From: Pseudarthrobacter sp. fls2-241-R2A-127
GTDB taxonomy: Bacteria > Actinomycetota > Actinomycetes > Actinomycetales > Micrococcaceae
Assembly: GCF_030209355.1 (NCBI RefSeq)
Contig: NZ_JARVSF010000045.1
Location: 33,669 to 97,668 of the forward strand
Direction: 5' to 3'
Length of the DNA: 64,000 nucleotides
Shown: one piece after another, positions 1-7,775 of the stretch
Layout: every line of letters begins with the position of its first letter
How positions within the stretch are numbered: position 1 is the stretch's first letter
Program-made: the position numbers and the translations under genes
Notes under the pieces: generated by a model
The model's input: only the letters and a program-made list of their open reading frames with translations
What the model was told of the DNA's origin: nothing
Databases searched by the model: none

Positions 1-365
1 GCCATGCCGGAGGCTGCCGTGGCGACGCCCCAGCCGAGGCAGGACGCGGTCATCACCTTGCGGGGGCCGAACTTGTCGATCAGCCAGCCCACGGGGACCT
101 GCATGAGGGCGTAGGTCCAGAAGAAGGCGGACAACAGCAGGCCCACCAGTTCGGGGGCCAGGTTGAATTCCTTTTGGATGATGGGCAAGGCCACGGAGAT
201 GGAGCCGCGGTCGATGTAGTTGACGGACACGAGGACCAGAAGCAGCAGGAAGAGCTTCCAGCGGACGGCAGTGCGCCGTTGCGTGCCGCCCTTTCCGGAT
301 TGTTCGGTGGTCAGGGATGCGGCCTCGTCGGGCGTGGCCGCTGTTTCAGTGTTTGGGATGGACAC
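1..365 (-). CDS. MFS transporter, ACS-like family (partial, N-terminal part only)
   Basis: The gene runs off the left edge, so only about the first 121 residues are visible. They show a charged cytoplasmic N-terminus, a first membrane helix ending in the NYIDRGSISVALP signature, and a second helix followed by VGWLIDKFGPRKVM, the loop 2-3 motif of major facilitator proteins. The NYIDR motif at the end of helix 1 is typical of the anion:cation symporter branch, which imports sugar acids and other organic anions; the substrate cannot be read. The start is a GTG at 363-365 with a GAAGGAG ribosome site just upstream. A tandem palindromic operator lies about 135 nt upstream. Confidence 0.85.
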   Translation of the reverse strand, partial: MSIPNTETAATPDEAASLTTEQSGKGGTQRRTAVRWKLFLLLLVLVSVNYIDRGSISVALPIIQKEFNLAPELVGLLLSAFFWTYALMQVPVGWLIDKFGPRKVMTASCLGWGVATAASGM

Positions 366-498
366 AGCTTCTCCTTCACGGGGAAGTTTACGGATGGGGA
401 GGGAAACGAAAGGCAGGGAGTCCGCCCGGCAGGACAGTCAGCCTGCCGGGCGGGAAAACGGTGCGTGGGGCGATCCGGAGCGCCCGGTGCTGCCGCAG

Positions 499-527
499 TT
501 TTGGGATCCCAAAATGGGATCCCAAAA
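499..527 (-). promoter_or_regulatory. Tandem palindromic operator upstream of the MFS gene
   Basis: TTTTGGGATCCCAAAA (499-514) is a perfect 16-bp palindrome. The 13-mer TGGGATCCCAAAA occurs twice head to tail (502-514 and 515-527). It lies in the 266-bp spacer before the left-edge transporter gene, which is transcribed leftward. The form suits a dimeric repressor, and a TGG-N-AT-N-CCA core is common for GntR/FadR-type regulators of sugar-acid genes, but no such regulator is visible here. Assignment to that family is inference. Confidence 0.6.
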
Positions 528-631
528 TCAAAGGTAGAAGTGACTCCCGCCACTGTCAAGGGTTTTTTGTCCGGCAGCGTCCGGCGGGACCCTGCCAACG
601 GATTGTGACTGGTGCCGGCTCCGGCCGGACG

Positions 632-1465
632 CTACGGGAAAGTGTCCGCCCGGCGGTGGGACAGCGTCTCGGCCAGCTCGGCGAGCCGGTGTGCCCGCGC
701 TGATTCGGCGAGGGTAAATGGCTCGCCCGGCCGGGAAAAGGTGATGGGACCCTCCCACGCGGTGGGGATCTTCAGGCGTGTCCCGTCGTCGGCCATCGCC
801 CCGGCATCCTGCGCCGGCACGATCCGGGCGCGCAGGAGCTCGGCCACCGCCAGCGGCAGCTCGTCCGGGGCGGCCGCGATCCGCGCGGCGAGGCTGAGCG
901 CTTTCGTCTGCCCGTCCGCCATAGCCAGGGAAGTGGTGGGCCACACGTGCGAACGGCTGCCGCCGCCGTCGTGCAAGGCCGCCAGCAGCTCTTGGTCGCC
1001 CACCTCGCCAGGGACCGCGAGGACGAACTCGTCCAGGACCCCGTCCGGGGCCGGGTGCACATGCAGGCCCAGGATGTTGGCGTCCAGCTTGGCCAGTGCC
1101 CGGGTCATCCTCTGCAGCGACCCCGGCTGGTCCGCCAGCAGTGTCCGCGCGCGCCACAGTGACGGGGCTGCCGCCAGCTGGCGGCGGTGCCGCAACGCCG
1201 GGGCATGGAGCCAGCTGCGCAGGATCCTTGCCGCCGACGGTTCGGCCACCCAGATCACCAGGACCGTTGCCGTGATGGTCAGCACCAAAACCTTGGCCAC
1301 GTAGGGAAGATGGGTCTCCACCACCAGGGCGTGGACCAGCAGTTCGATGGGCAGCATCACGGCCACGTTGGCCACTGTGAGCCGCGCCTTGGGCGGCTCA
1401 GGCATTCGGCCGCAGACTTCGCAGCTCAGGCCGGCGGCGGGCGAGTTCTGCGGAGGGCGCTTCAT
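632..1465 (-). CDS. ACT-domain protein with N-terminal membrane segments
   Basis: 277 residues. Residues about 16-22 contain a lone C-x2-C pair. Residues about 28-75 form two hydrophobic segments separated by a short polar turn, resembling the membrane hairpin found in some small actinobacterial membrane proteins. From about residue 103 the sequence RARTLLADQPGSL begins an ACT-type regulatory fold (beta-alpha-beta with the DQPGSL turn), which normally binds amino acids. The C-terminal about 110 residues are not recognised. A membrane-anchored ligand sensor is a reasonable guess; no enzymatic domain is seen. It is divergent from the FUSC gene, with a 156-bp spacer. Confidence 0.7.
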   Translation of the reverse strand: MKRPPQNSPAAGLSCEVCGRMPEPPKARLTVANVAVMLPIELLVHALVVETHLPYVAKVLVLTITATVLVIWVAEPSAARILRSWLHAPALRHRRQLAAAPSLWRARTLLADQPGSLQRMTRALAKLDANILGLHVHPAPDGVLDEFVLAVPGEVGDQELLAALHDGGGSRSHVWPTTSLAMADGQTKALSLAARIAAAPDELPLAVAELLRARIVPAQDAGAMADDGTRLKIPTAWEGPITFSRPGEPFTLAESARAHRLAELAETLSHRRADTFP

Positions 1466-1520
1466 GACTCAAGCATCACGGGGTGCTGTTTCGGCCGCGT
1501 TGCGTCCTGATTCCATTCAT

Positions 1521-1541
1521 GGGAACGTGCCGGGCGTTCCC
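1521..1541. promoter_or_regulatory. Inverted repeat between the ACT gene and the FUSC gene
   Basis: GGGAACG and CGTTCCC form perfect 7-bp arms around a 7-nt spacer, in the divergent promoter region 56 bp from the ACT gene start and about 80 bp from the FUSC start. It could be an operator or a leader hairpin; no cognate regulator can be named. Confidence 0.35.
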
Positions 1542-1621
1542 GGCGCCTCCACCGTAGGATTTAGCAGGAACGTCAGCGCGGCCGCCCGACCCACCCCACC
1601 CCCAAGGAAGGCGCTGCCCAC

Positions 1622-2686
1622 GTGAAGATGTTTGCCGAGATGTTCAGCATTGGCCCCGGCAACAAGGACCACCATCCTGCGCTTCGGTGCGCCGTCGGCG
1701 TCTTCGTGCCGCTGATCACCCTCGTGCTCCTGGGCCGGCTGGACCTGGCGATTTTCGCGTCCTTCGGCGCATTCACGGGGATCTACGGCCGCGGCGAGCC
1801 GCACGCCGTCCGGTGCATGCTCCAGTTGCGCGCCGGGCTGCTGATGCTGCTGGTGATCTTCCTGGCGGCGCTCGCTGCACGGATGGAATCCGCCTGGGGC
1901 CTGGACCGCTCCTCCACAACCTGGCTCCTGGTCCTGGCCACCACCCTCGTTGCCGGAGCCTGTTCGGTGGCCATCTCGTGGCTGAGGCTTCGCCCGGCGG
2001 GCTCTCTTTTCCATATTTTCGCCTTTGCCGCCATCGCTTCCATTCCCAACCAGCCGCCCCTGTGGCAGGGAATGCTGGTGGCGGTCCTCACCACGGTGTT
2101 TGCCCTGCTGATCGGGTTTTCGTCCCGGATCCTTCCCAGCCACCGCACTCCCTGGACCCGGCCGCCCCGGATCCGCCGCACTCCCGCCGAGAGGCGTGCG
2201 GCGTGGCTCGAGGGCTTCGGTTACCTCATCGCCGCGGGACTTGCCGGTTCATTGGCAACCTGGGCCGGCAGCCGGCTGGGGTTTGGGCACAACTATTGGG
2301 CCATGGTGGCGGCGGTGGTTCCCCTGGTGGGCCACAGCACACGCCACCGGGTGCGCCGGGGTTTCCAAAGGATCATCGGCACCGTCCTGGGCCTTTTGGT
2401 GCTGGCCGCTGTCCTGCTCCTCGGCCTGCAGCCCTGGCAGACCGTGCTCGTCATGGCGCTGTGCCAGTTCGGCGCCGAAATGTTCATCCTCCGCCAGTAC
2501 CTGCTGGCCCAGGTGTTCGTTACGCCCCTGGCGCTGGTGTCAACGCTGCTGGTGGTGCCGGCCTCGCCAACCCTTTTGCTGCGCGACCGCATCATCGAGA
2601 CCGTCATTGGGGCCGCCGTCGGCATTGCCGTGGTCCTGGCTCCCGGCGCGTGGCGCCGCCTCAGGCGGGGTACGACGCCGGCCTGA
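1622..2686 (+). CDS. FUSC family membrane protein, probable aromatic-acid exporter
   Basis: 354 residues with two hydrophobic blocks (about residues 20-165 and 205-340) separated by a basic loop rich in Arg and Pro. This duplicated arrangement of several short helices is typical of FUSC proteins, which include the AaeB p-hydroxybenzoate efflux pump and fusaric acid resistance proteins. It lacks the large cytoplasmic domain of full-length AaeB. It lies directly before an IclR regulator and pobA, so export of 4-hydroxybenzoate or a related acid is a plausible role (inference). The GTG at 1622 follows AAGGAAGG; an ATG at 1628 is the alternative. Confidence 0.75.
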   Translation: MKMFAEMFSIGPGNKDHHPALRCAVGVFVPLITLVLLGRLDLAIFASFGAFTGIYGRGEPHAVRCMLQLRAGLLMLLVIFLAALAARMESAWGLDRSSTTWLLVLATTLVAGACSVAISWLRLRPAGSLFHIFAFAAIASIPNQPPLWQGMLVAVLTTVFALLIGFSSRILPSHRTPWTRPPRIRRTPAERRAAWLEGFGYLIAAGLAGSLATWAGSRLGFGHNYWAMVAAVVPLVGHSTRHRVRRGFQRIIGTVLGLLVLAAVLLLGLQPWQTVLVMALCQFGAEMFILRQYLLAQVFVTPLALVSTLLVVPASPTLLLRDRIIETVIGAAVGIAVVLAPGAWRRLRRGTTPA

Positions 2687-2730
2687 CCGCCTTCCCTGCG
2701 TGGCCTCCACGCGGGCACGGTACGCTGGAC

Positions 2731-2746
2731 TTCCCGTTGAACGGAA
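2731..2746 (+). promoter_or_regulatory. Putative IclR/PobR operator, autoregulatory copy
   Basis: TTCCCGTTGAACGGAA is an imperfect inverted repeat just before the regulator gene and overlaps its ribosome site. The 11-mer GTTGAACGGAA recurs at 3518-3528 ahead of pobA, so the two copies probably bind the same regulator. Position over the ribosome site suggests autorepression. Confidence 0.5.
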
Positions 2747-2754
2747 GGACTGGC

Positions 2755-3498
2755 GTGGCGAACTCGAGCTCTGGCGACTCGGTGGTGGACCGGATTGTGC
2801 GCCTGATCTCTGCCTTTCCCCAGGACGTGGGTGACCTCCGGTTGTCCGATCTCGCGGAGCGGGCCGGCCTTCCGCTGACCACCACCCACCGGCTGGTAGG
2901 CCAGCTGGCCGGGCACGGGCTGCTGGAAACCGCCCCGGGTGGACTGGTCCGCCCCGGGCTCCGGCTCTGGGAACTGGTAAACCGCGCCTCACCCGCCCTG
3001 GCGCTGCGGCAGGCCGCCATGCCGTTCATGGAGGACATCCAGCAGGTGCTGAACCAGAACGTCAATCTGGCAGTGCTTGATGGCTGGGAAGCGCTCTTCG
3101 TGGAGCGCCTGTCCCGGCGTGGCTCAGTGGCCAACCGGGCCCAGGTGGCGGGCAGGATGCCCATCCACATTTCGTCCGCAGGGCTGGCGTTGATGGCCCA
3201 TCAGGACAAGGCCGTCCAGGCCAGGTACCTGGCGGCGTTCACCGACCCGGACGGCAGGCTCACCGCGGACGGCGTCCGGACGCTGCTGGCCGAAACCTCC
3301 CGCCAGGGCTACGCGCAGCTGAAGGGCGTGGTTGACCCGGACACTTGGGGGATCGCCGTGCCGGTCCTGGACCGCCGGAAGCGGGCGGTGGCGTCGCTGG
3401 GTGTGGTGGTGCCCCTGCAGGAGATGCGCCTCCAGGCCCTCGTTCCCGCGCTGCAGACCGCAGCCCGGGGCATCGCGCGCGGCCTGGCCGGGACCTGA
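2755..3498 (+). CDS. IclR-family transcriptional regulator (probable PobR)
   Basis: 247 residues. An N-terminal winged helix (about 10-60, with LRLSDLAERAGLPLTTTHRLVGQL as recognition region) is followed by an IclR effector domain (about 75-245). It is the immediate upstream neighbour of pobA on the same strand, and both genes carry the same GTTGAACGGAA element in their 5' regions. IclR proteins such as PobR and PcaU commonly activate aromatic-acid genes and repress themselves; that role here is inference from context. The GTG start at 2755 is preceded by GGAAGGA at good spacing. The same frame is open far upstream, but that part overlaps the FUSC gene and is not coding. Confidence 0.88.
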   Translation: MANSSSGDSVVDRIVRLISAFPQDVGDLRLSDLAERAGLPLTTTHRLVGQLAGHGLLETAPGGLVRPGLRLWELVNRASPALALRQAAMPFMEDIQQVLNQNVNLAVLDGWEALFVERLSRRGSVANRAQVAGRMPIHISSAGLALMAHQDKAVQARYLAAFTDPDGRLTADGVRTLLAETSRQGYAQLKGVVDPDTWGIAVPVLDRRKRAVASLGVVVPLQEMRLQALVPALQTAARGIARGLAGT

Positions 3499-3513
3499 TT
3501 CCATCCCTATTGC

Positions 3514-3528
3514 TTCTGTTGAACGGAA
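3514..3528 (+). promoter_or_regulatory. Putative IclR/PobR operator before pobA
   Basis: TTCTGTTGAACGGAA, an inverted repeat with 6 of 7 paired positions around a central G, lies 95 nt before the pobA start. It shares its 11-bp core with the copy at 2736-2746. Confidence 0.5.
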
Positions 3529-3622
3529 TTGCTGTAACGCCAGTCACCCTTGCGGGCCCACACTGAATGCCAGGCAACCACTCCGGCCCCTCCCGGGCCC
3601 CGCAACGAAGCGAGACGCAGTC

Positions 3623-4810
3623 ATGGCACGAAAAATCATCACCACGCAGGTAGCCATCATGGGTGGCGGACCGGCGGGCCTCATGCTCTCCCACCTGCTG
3701 TCCACCGCCGGAATTGAGTCCACGGTGGTCGAGGCCCGCAGCCACGAGGAAATCTCGCACACGGTCCGGGCCGGCATCCTGGAGCACGGCACGGTGAACC
3801 TGCTGGTGGACAGCGGGGTTTCGGACCGGGTGCTGCGCGACGGCGACCGGCACGACGGCATCGAGCTCCGGTTCAACGGCGAGAGCCACCGCGTCGATTT
3901 CAAGGAACTGGTGGGGGAGTCGGTGTGGCTCTACCCGCAGACCGACGTGTTCCTGGACCTGGCGGCACGCAGGAAGGCCGACGGCGGCGACGTCCGCTAC
4001 AGCGTCAGCGACACCTCGGTCCATGACCTGGAGGGCAAGCCGAAGGTCTGGTTCACCGATTCCGACGGGACCGAATTCGAAATCCAGGCCGATTTCCTGG
4101 TGGGGGCGGACGGCTCGCGCAGCCACTGCCGCGTCCAGATCCCGGAGGCGCACCGCAAGTGGTATTTCCACGAGTATCCCTTCGCCTGGTTCGGCATCCT
4201 GGCCGAGGCGCCGCGCAGTTCCGATGAACTGATCTACGCCAACTCCGCCAACGGGTTCGCCCTGATCAGCCAGCGCACCGAAACGGTCCAGCGGATGTAC
4301 TTCCAGTGCGATCCCAAAGAGAACGTGGCGGAGTGGGACGACGAGCGGATCTGGGCTGAATTCCGTGGCCGGGTCAACGGCAACGGGTTCGAACTCAAGG
4401 AGGGCCCGGTCCTGGAGAAGATGGTGCTGCCCTTCCGCAGCTTTGTCCACACGCCGATGCGGCACGGCAACCTGTTCCTGGCCGGCGACGCCGCGCATAC
4501 GGTCCCGCCCACCGGAGCCAAGGGCCTCAACCTGGCCATCCATGACGTCAAGGTCCTCTTCGAGGGGCTGGACAGCCACTACAACGCCGGGTCCGGCCGC
4601 CTGTTGGAGACGTACAGCGACCGTGCCCTGGACCGGGTGTGGAAAGCGCAGCAGTTCTCCTACTGGATGACCACCATGCTGCACACCCCCGCGGACGCGG
4701 ACGACTTCTCCCGCGCCCGCCAACTCGGCGAGCTGAACTCCGTGGTTTCGTCCCGGCACGGCATGGCCTACCTTGCCGAGGCCTACACCGGCTGGCCGGG
4801 CCGCGCCTGA
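3623..4810 (+). CDS. pobA: 4-hydroxybenzoate 3-monooxygenase
   Basis: 395 residues, the normal length for PobA (about 394). It hydroxylates 4-hydroxybenzoate to protocatechuate using FAD, NAD(P)H and O2, feeding the beta-ketoadipate pathway. Visible: the dinucleotide motif GGGPAGL (residues 14-20), the DG motif in VGADGSRSHCR, the substrate-region SQR (counterpart of Ser212/Arg214 in the Pseudomonas enzyme) and GDAAHTVPPTGAKGLNLAIHD near the C-terminus. The ATG at 3623 is chosen because it begins the Rossmann strand; the frame stays open upstream into the IclR gene. The intergenic space holds the shared IclR-type element. Downstream protocatechuate genes are not in the window. Confidence 0.97.
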   Translation: MARKIITTQVAIMGGGPAGLMLSHLLSTAGIESTVVEARSHEEISHTVRAGILEHGTVNLLVDSGVSDRVLRDGDRHDGIELRFNGESHRVDFKELVGESVWLYPQTDVFLDLAARRKADGGDVRYSVSDTSVHDLEGKPKVWFTDSDGTEFEIQADFLVGADGSRSHCRVQIPEAHRKWYFHEYPFAWFGILAEAPRSSDELIYANSANGFALISQRTETVQRMYFQCDPKENVAEWDDERIWAEFRGRVNGNGFELKEGPVLEKMVLPFRSFVHTPMRHGNLFLAGDAAHTVPPTGAKGLNLAIHDVKVLFEGLDSHYNAGSGRLLETYSDRALDRVWKAQQFSYWMTTMLHTPADADDFSRARQLGELNSVVSSRHGMAYLAEAYTGWPGRA

Positions 4811-4866
4811 CGCTGCGGAGGGCCAGGGGGTGGGGCGCGCCGGGCACGACGGCGGGCGGCCGGGCT

Positions 4867-5406
4867 TCAGGGGCCCAGCAGCCTTTCGATGGCTGCGGCA
4901 ATGGACACCGGGGCGGGCTGTTCGTCCCGCCTGACCGTCAGCAGGTGCAGCAGGAGGCCGTCGCAGTAGTCCGCCACATCCCGGGCCCGCGCCTGCGCGT
5001 CCGCCACTCCCAGGCCTTCAAGGGCCTCCTGTAGTCCGGACACCAGCAGGTGATGGCCGGCTGTCACCGCTGCGGGGCGGTCCAGGGACAGGGCCATGCG
5101 CGCCCGCGTGAGGCCCGCGTGCTCCCGTGCCAGGCCGAGGACCAGAGCGGCCAGCCCCGCCGCCAGCTCACTGCTGCTCGACGGCGGCCCCGCCGGGCCG
5201 GCGTCCTGGAGCAGCCCGGAATCACGCTCCAGGAGGCGGCCCACGGCGGCCTGGACCAAGGCCGCACGGCTGCGGAAGTAGTTTGACGTGGTGCCCTCGG
5301 GCAGGCCTGCGGCTGCGTCTACAGCGCGATGCGTCAGGCCTTTCATCCCCTTCTCTGCCACCACCCCGAGTGCGGCATCCATCAGTTCGGTTCGGCGGTC
5401 AGGCAT
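4867..5406 (-). CDS. TetR-family transcriptional regulator
   Basis: 179 residues. The N-terminal helix-turn-helix (about 5-48) contains GLTHRAVDAAAGLPEGTTSNYFRSRAAL, a TetR-type recognition helix. The helical C-terminal ligand domain is rich in Ala and Leu. It is divergent from the FAD monooxygenase at 5462, and the ACTAC/GTAGT repeat between them is the likely operator. It probably represses that gene and itself; the inducer is unknown. Confidence 0.9.
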   Translation of the reverse strand: MPDRRTELMDAALGVVAEKGMKGLTHRAVDAAAGLPEGTTSNYFRSRAALVQAAVGRLLERDSGLLQDAGPAGPPSSSSELAAGLAALVLGLAREHAGLTRARMALSLDRPAAVTAGHHLLVSGLQEALEGLGVADAQARARDVADYCDGLLLHLLTVRRDEQPAPVSIAAAIERLLGP

Positions 5407-5435
5407 GCGGTCAGTGTAATTGCCCCTTCCCAGCC

Positions 5436-5449
5436 ACTACAAAAGTAGT
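5436..5449 (+). promoter_or_regulatory. Putative TetR operator
   Basis: ACTAC-AAAA-GTAGT: perfect 5-bp arms with a 4-bp A-only spacer, 12 bp before the monooxygenase start and 30 bp before the divergent TetR gene. Position and symmetry suit control of both promoters. Confidence 0.5.
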
Positions 5450-5461
5450 AAAATCGGCCGC

Positions 5462-6502
5462 ATGGAAGCGATCTCGATTGTCGGCGGCGGCATCGCGGGC
5501 TTGGCCTTGGCGGCCTGCCTGGACCCTTCCCGCTACGAGGTGTCCGTCTATGAAAAGCGTCCGGAATTACCCTCAGTGGGCACGGTGCTGGCCATGTGGC
5601 CCAATGCCCAGCGCGCCTTGGCGCGGATCGGCATCCTGGCGGGGGCGCGGGCGGTGAGCACCGTGCTGGGAAATGGCTCCATCCGCAATGCCGCCGGCCG
5701 GCCCTGGATCACCATCCGCGGCGGAGAACTGTTCGGAATCTCCCGTGTGGACCTGTTGCGGCTGCTGGACGGGGCTGTGCCGCGCAGCGTCCGCAGGGTG
5801 GTCGCCCAAGTGCGGGAGGTTCCTGGGAGTGGCGCCTTGGTGGCAGGCGCTGACGGCGTCCACAGTGTGGTCCGACGGGAGGTGTGGGGCGCGGCGGCGG
5901 ACGCCAGGCTGAGCCCCGTCATCGCCGTCCGCGGCACCATCCCGTCCTCCGTCGACGTGGCAGTGGTGGGGGAGTACTGGGGCCGGGGAGACTTGTTTGG
6001 CATTGCAGCCGCCCCGGGCGGCACCAACTGGTACGCCAGCTGGCGCTCGGAGCTGGGCCCCGCGGACATCGATGTGGACGAGGCTCTGGGGCAGGCGCGG
6101 CGCCGCTTCGCCGCCCACGCTCCCGCCATTGGGCGGGTGCTGGCCGCTGCGAGTCCGGAGTGTTCCTTGGCCCAAAGGATCTGGACTGCGCCCCCACTGC
6201 AGTCCTATGTCCGCGGTGCGGCGGTGCTGGTGGGGGACGCGGCCCATGCCATGACGCCCAACCTCGGCCGGGGCGCTTGCGAGTCGCTGGTGGATTCCGT
6301 GGTCCTGGCGGATCTGCTGAACAGCCTGCCGCGGGACAAGGCGCTTGCTGCCTACGACCGGCAGCGTCGACTGCGGACGCGCGCCCTCAGCGTGGGGTCC
6401 GCGGCGATGATGAAGATGGCTTTAGCGGACGGCGCCCAACCCTTCCGTGACGGCCTGCTCAACCTCGCCGCGCGGCTGGGTCCTGCTGCATCGCACCCGT
6501 GA
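5462..6502 (+). CDS. FAD-dependent monooxygenase (PHBH-like fold)
   Basis: 346 residues. The N-terminal ISIVGGGIAGLALA is the FAD-binding Rossmann motif, GADGVHSVVRR the DG motif and VGDAAHAMTPNLGRGACESLVD the ribityl-binding motif, all in the order of class A flavin hydroxylases. The protein is shorter than most (about 380-400). Substrate unknown; control by a TetR repressor suggests a xenobiotic or antibiotic-like aromatic compound (inference). The ATG at 5462 begins the first beta strand; an in-frame extension upstream would cover the operator and is rejected. The start lies only 12 bp after the operator, so the transcript may have a very short leader. Confidence 0.87.
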   Translation: MEAISIVGGGIAGLALAACLDPSRYEVSVYEKRPELPSVGTVLAMWPNAQRALARIGILAGARAVSTVLGNGSIRNAAGRPWITIRGGELFGISRVDLLRLLDGAVPRSVRRVVAQVREVPGSGALVAGADGVHSVVRREVWGAAADARLSPVIAVRGTIPSSVDVAVVGEYWGRGDLFGIAAAPGGTNWYASWRSELGPADIDVDEALGQARRRFAAHAPAIGRVLAAASPECSLAQRIWTAPPLQSYVRGAAVLVGDAAHAMTPNLGRGACESLVDSVVLADLLNSLPRDKALAAYDRQRRLRTRALSVGSAAMMKMALADGAQPFRDGLLNLAARLGPAASHP

Positions 6503-6529
6503 GCCAGGGGTGGGCTCCGCGCAGCCGCC

Positions 6530-7033
6530 CTATGCCATGGCCGTCTGGGCGGCGCTGCGCGCGTTGATGCTCTTGGCATAGCAGTAGGAGTATTGCACCC
6601 CGATATAGGGCCCAAAATTCGGGATCGCCTCAAAGCCGGAATTCTCATAGAAGTTCCTGCCGTCAGGCTGGGCTGATCCGGCTTCTGCCTTGATACGGGT
6701 GATGCCCTGGCTGAAGGCCTCTGCTTCGAGGGCCGCAAGAATGGAGCTGGCCACCCCTGAACCGCGCGTGTACGGCAGGACGTAGAGCCGTTTGATCTCT
6801 GCGGTCGCCCCGTCCAGGAGCCGGAGCCCGCCGCAGCCCACGGGCTGGCCCGAGCTTTTGTCGTATGCCACCAGGAAGACGGCGCAGTCGGCGCCCGACG
6901 GCGGCGGGCCGGGTTCGTGGTCCGGCCGGCCAAAGCGGGCATCGAGTTCGGCCTGCTGGGCGCGGCGAAGATCGGCTCCCACCGGGTTGGACCAGGGGAC
7001 CTGCCTGATGTTTAGCCTGGGGTTTGTCTGCAT
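6530..7033 (-). CDS. GNAT-family N-acetyltransferase
   Basis: 167 residues. Motif A of the acetyl-CoA fold is seen in IKRLYVLPYTRGSGVASSIL (the R-G-S-G-V-A loop binds pyrophosphate), and the FYENSGF motif follows near the C-terminus. Substrate not predictable. The ATG at 7033 follows a GAGG ribosome site at 5 nt; the frame extends 27 codons further upstream without conserved sequence. Its stop faces the monooxygenase stop. Confidence 0.87.
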   Translation of the reverse strand: MQTNPRLNIRQVPWSNPVGADLRRAQQAELDARFGRPDHEPGPPPSGADCAVFLVAYDKSSGQPVGCGGLRLLDGATAEIKRLYVLPYTRGSGVASSILAALEAEAFSQGITRIKAEAGSAQPDGRNFYENSGFEAIPNFGPYIGVQYSYCYAKSINARSAAQTAMA

Positions 7034-7188
7034 ATCTGCCTCGATTCGCCGGAGGGGTATGCATGACAAGGCTAGGTGCCGGGGATTACGCGGGTGTTTC
7101 CTGGCGGTAAGCACCTGGATAACGCCGGACCGCCGTGTCCAGTTAAGTTACTTGGCAGGCTAGTTATCAGGTGGTCTAAAATGATTTC

Positions 7189-7704
7189 ATGGTTTCTTCA
7201 GGCAATGAGGGCTCTGGCTACTGGTACGGACCTGACGGGCAGCTGGACTACAGCGCAGCGGTGTTGAAGTCGCTCCGGGACTACCGGTCGGCCGAGACGG
7301 AGATCCGCCGCACCACCAGGGACTCCATGGGCATGGGGGAAACGGACATCCTCGCGCTCCGGTACCTGCTGCGGGTGCAGGCGTCCGGCAAAAAAGTGGT
7401 CCCCAAGGACCTCAGCCAGTTCCTCAATATTACTAGTGCTTCCACCACATCTTTGATAGACCGGCTGGTTGCCAGTGGCCACGTCCGGCGTGAAGCGCAC
7501 CCCACGGACCGGCGCTCCGTGGTGGTTATCCCCACCGGGGAGTCGGATAAGGAAGTCCGCGAAACGCTGGGGGCCATGCACCGCCGGATGATGTCCGTGG
7601 CGGAAAGCCTTTCGGCAGAGGAAGCCCGTGTCGTGGTGGATTTCCTGCGGCGGATGACGGAGGCGCTCGCCGCACACGACGGGGAAGAGAAAAAGATTAG
7701 CTAG
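7189..7704 (+). CDS. MarR-family transcriptional regulator
   Basis: 171 residues. The winged helix is centred on VPKDLSQFLNITSASTTSLIDRLVASGHVRRE, followed by the wing HPTDRRSVVV; the flanking helices are dimer arms. A Gly/Tyr-rich N-terminal stretch (about 1-20) is unusual. The 3' end and flanks are noticeably more A/T-rich than the neighbours. CTAGTTAT occurs upstream (7160-7167) and downstream (7723-7730), possibly half-sites for this regulator, so it may control itself and the following small gene and kinase. Confidence 0.88.
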   Translation: MVSSGNEGSGYWYGPDGQLDYSAAVLKSLRDYRSAETEIRRTTRDSMGMGETDILALRYLLRVQASGKKVVPKDLSQFLNITSASTTSLIDRLVASGHVRREAHPTDRRSVVVIPTGESDKEVRETLGAMHRRMMSVAESLSAEEARVVVDFLRRMTEALAAHDGEEKKIS

Positions 7705-7718
7705 GCGTACTAGCTAGA

Positions 7719-7745
7719 TTGACTAGTTATATGTAAGCTTACGAT
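7719..7745 (+). promoter_or_regulatory. Candidate promoter before the zinc-ribbon/kinase pair
   Basis: TTGACT (7719-7724) and TACGAT (7740-7745) resemble -35 and -10 boxes with a short 15-bp spacer. They overlap CTAGTTAT (7723-7730) and the palindrome GTAAGCTTAC (7733-7742). CTAGTTAT also occurs ahead of the MarR gene, so MarR control of this promoter is possible. Confidence 0.35.
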
Positions 7746-7775
7746 TGTTCCCCGAAGCTGCTTCCCAACGGAGTC

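Noticed and set aside
1687..2754. Upstream extension of the IclR reading frame
   Set aside because: Overlaps the FUSC gene in another frame; Pro/Arg/Gly-rich and without regulator features. GTG at 2755 has a good ribosome site.
3260..4759. 499-codon open frame on the - strand
   Set aside because: Antisense to pobA and the IclR gene, with no domain and shadow composition.
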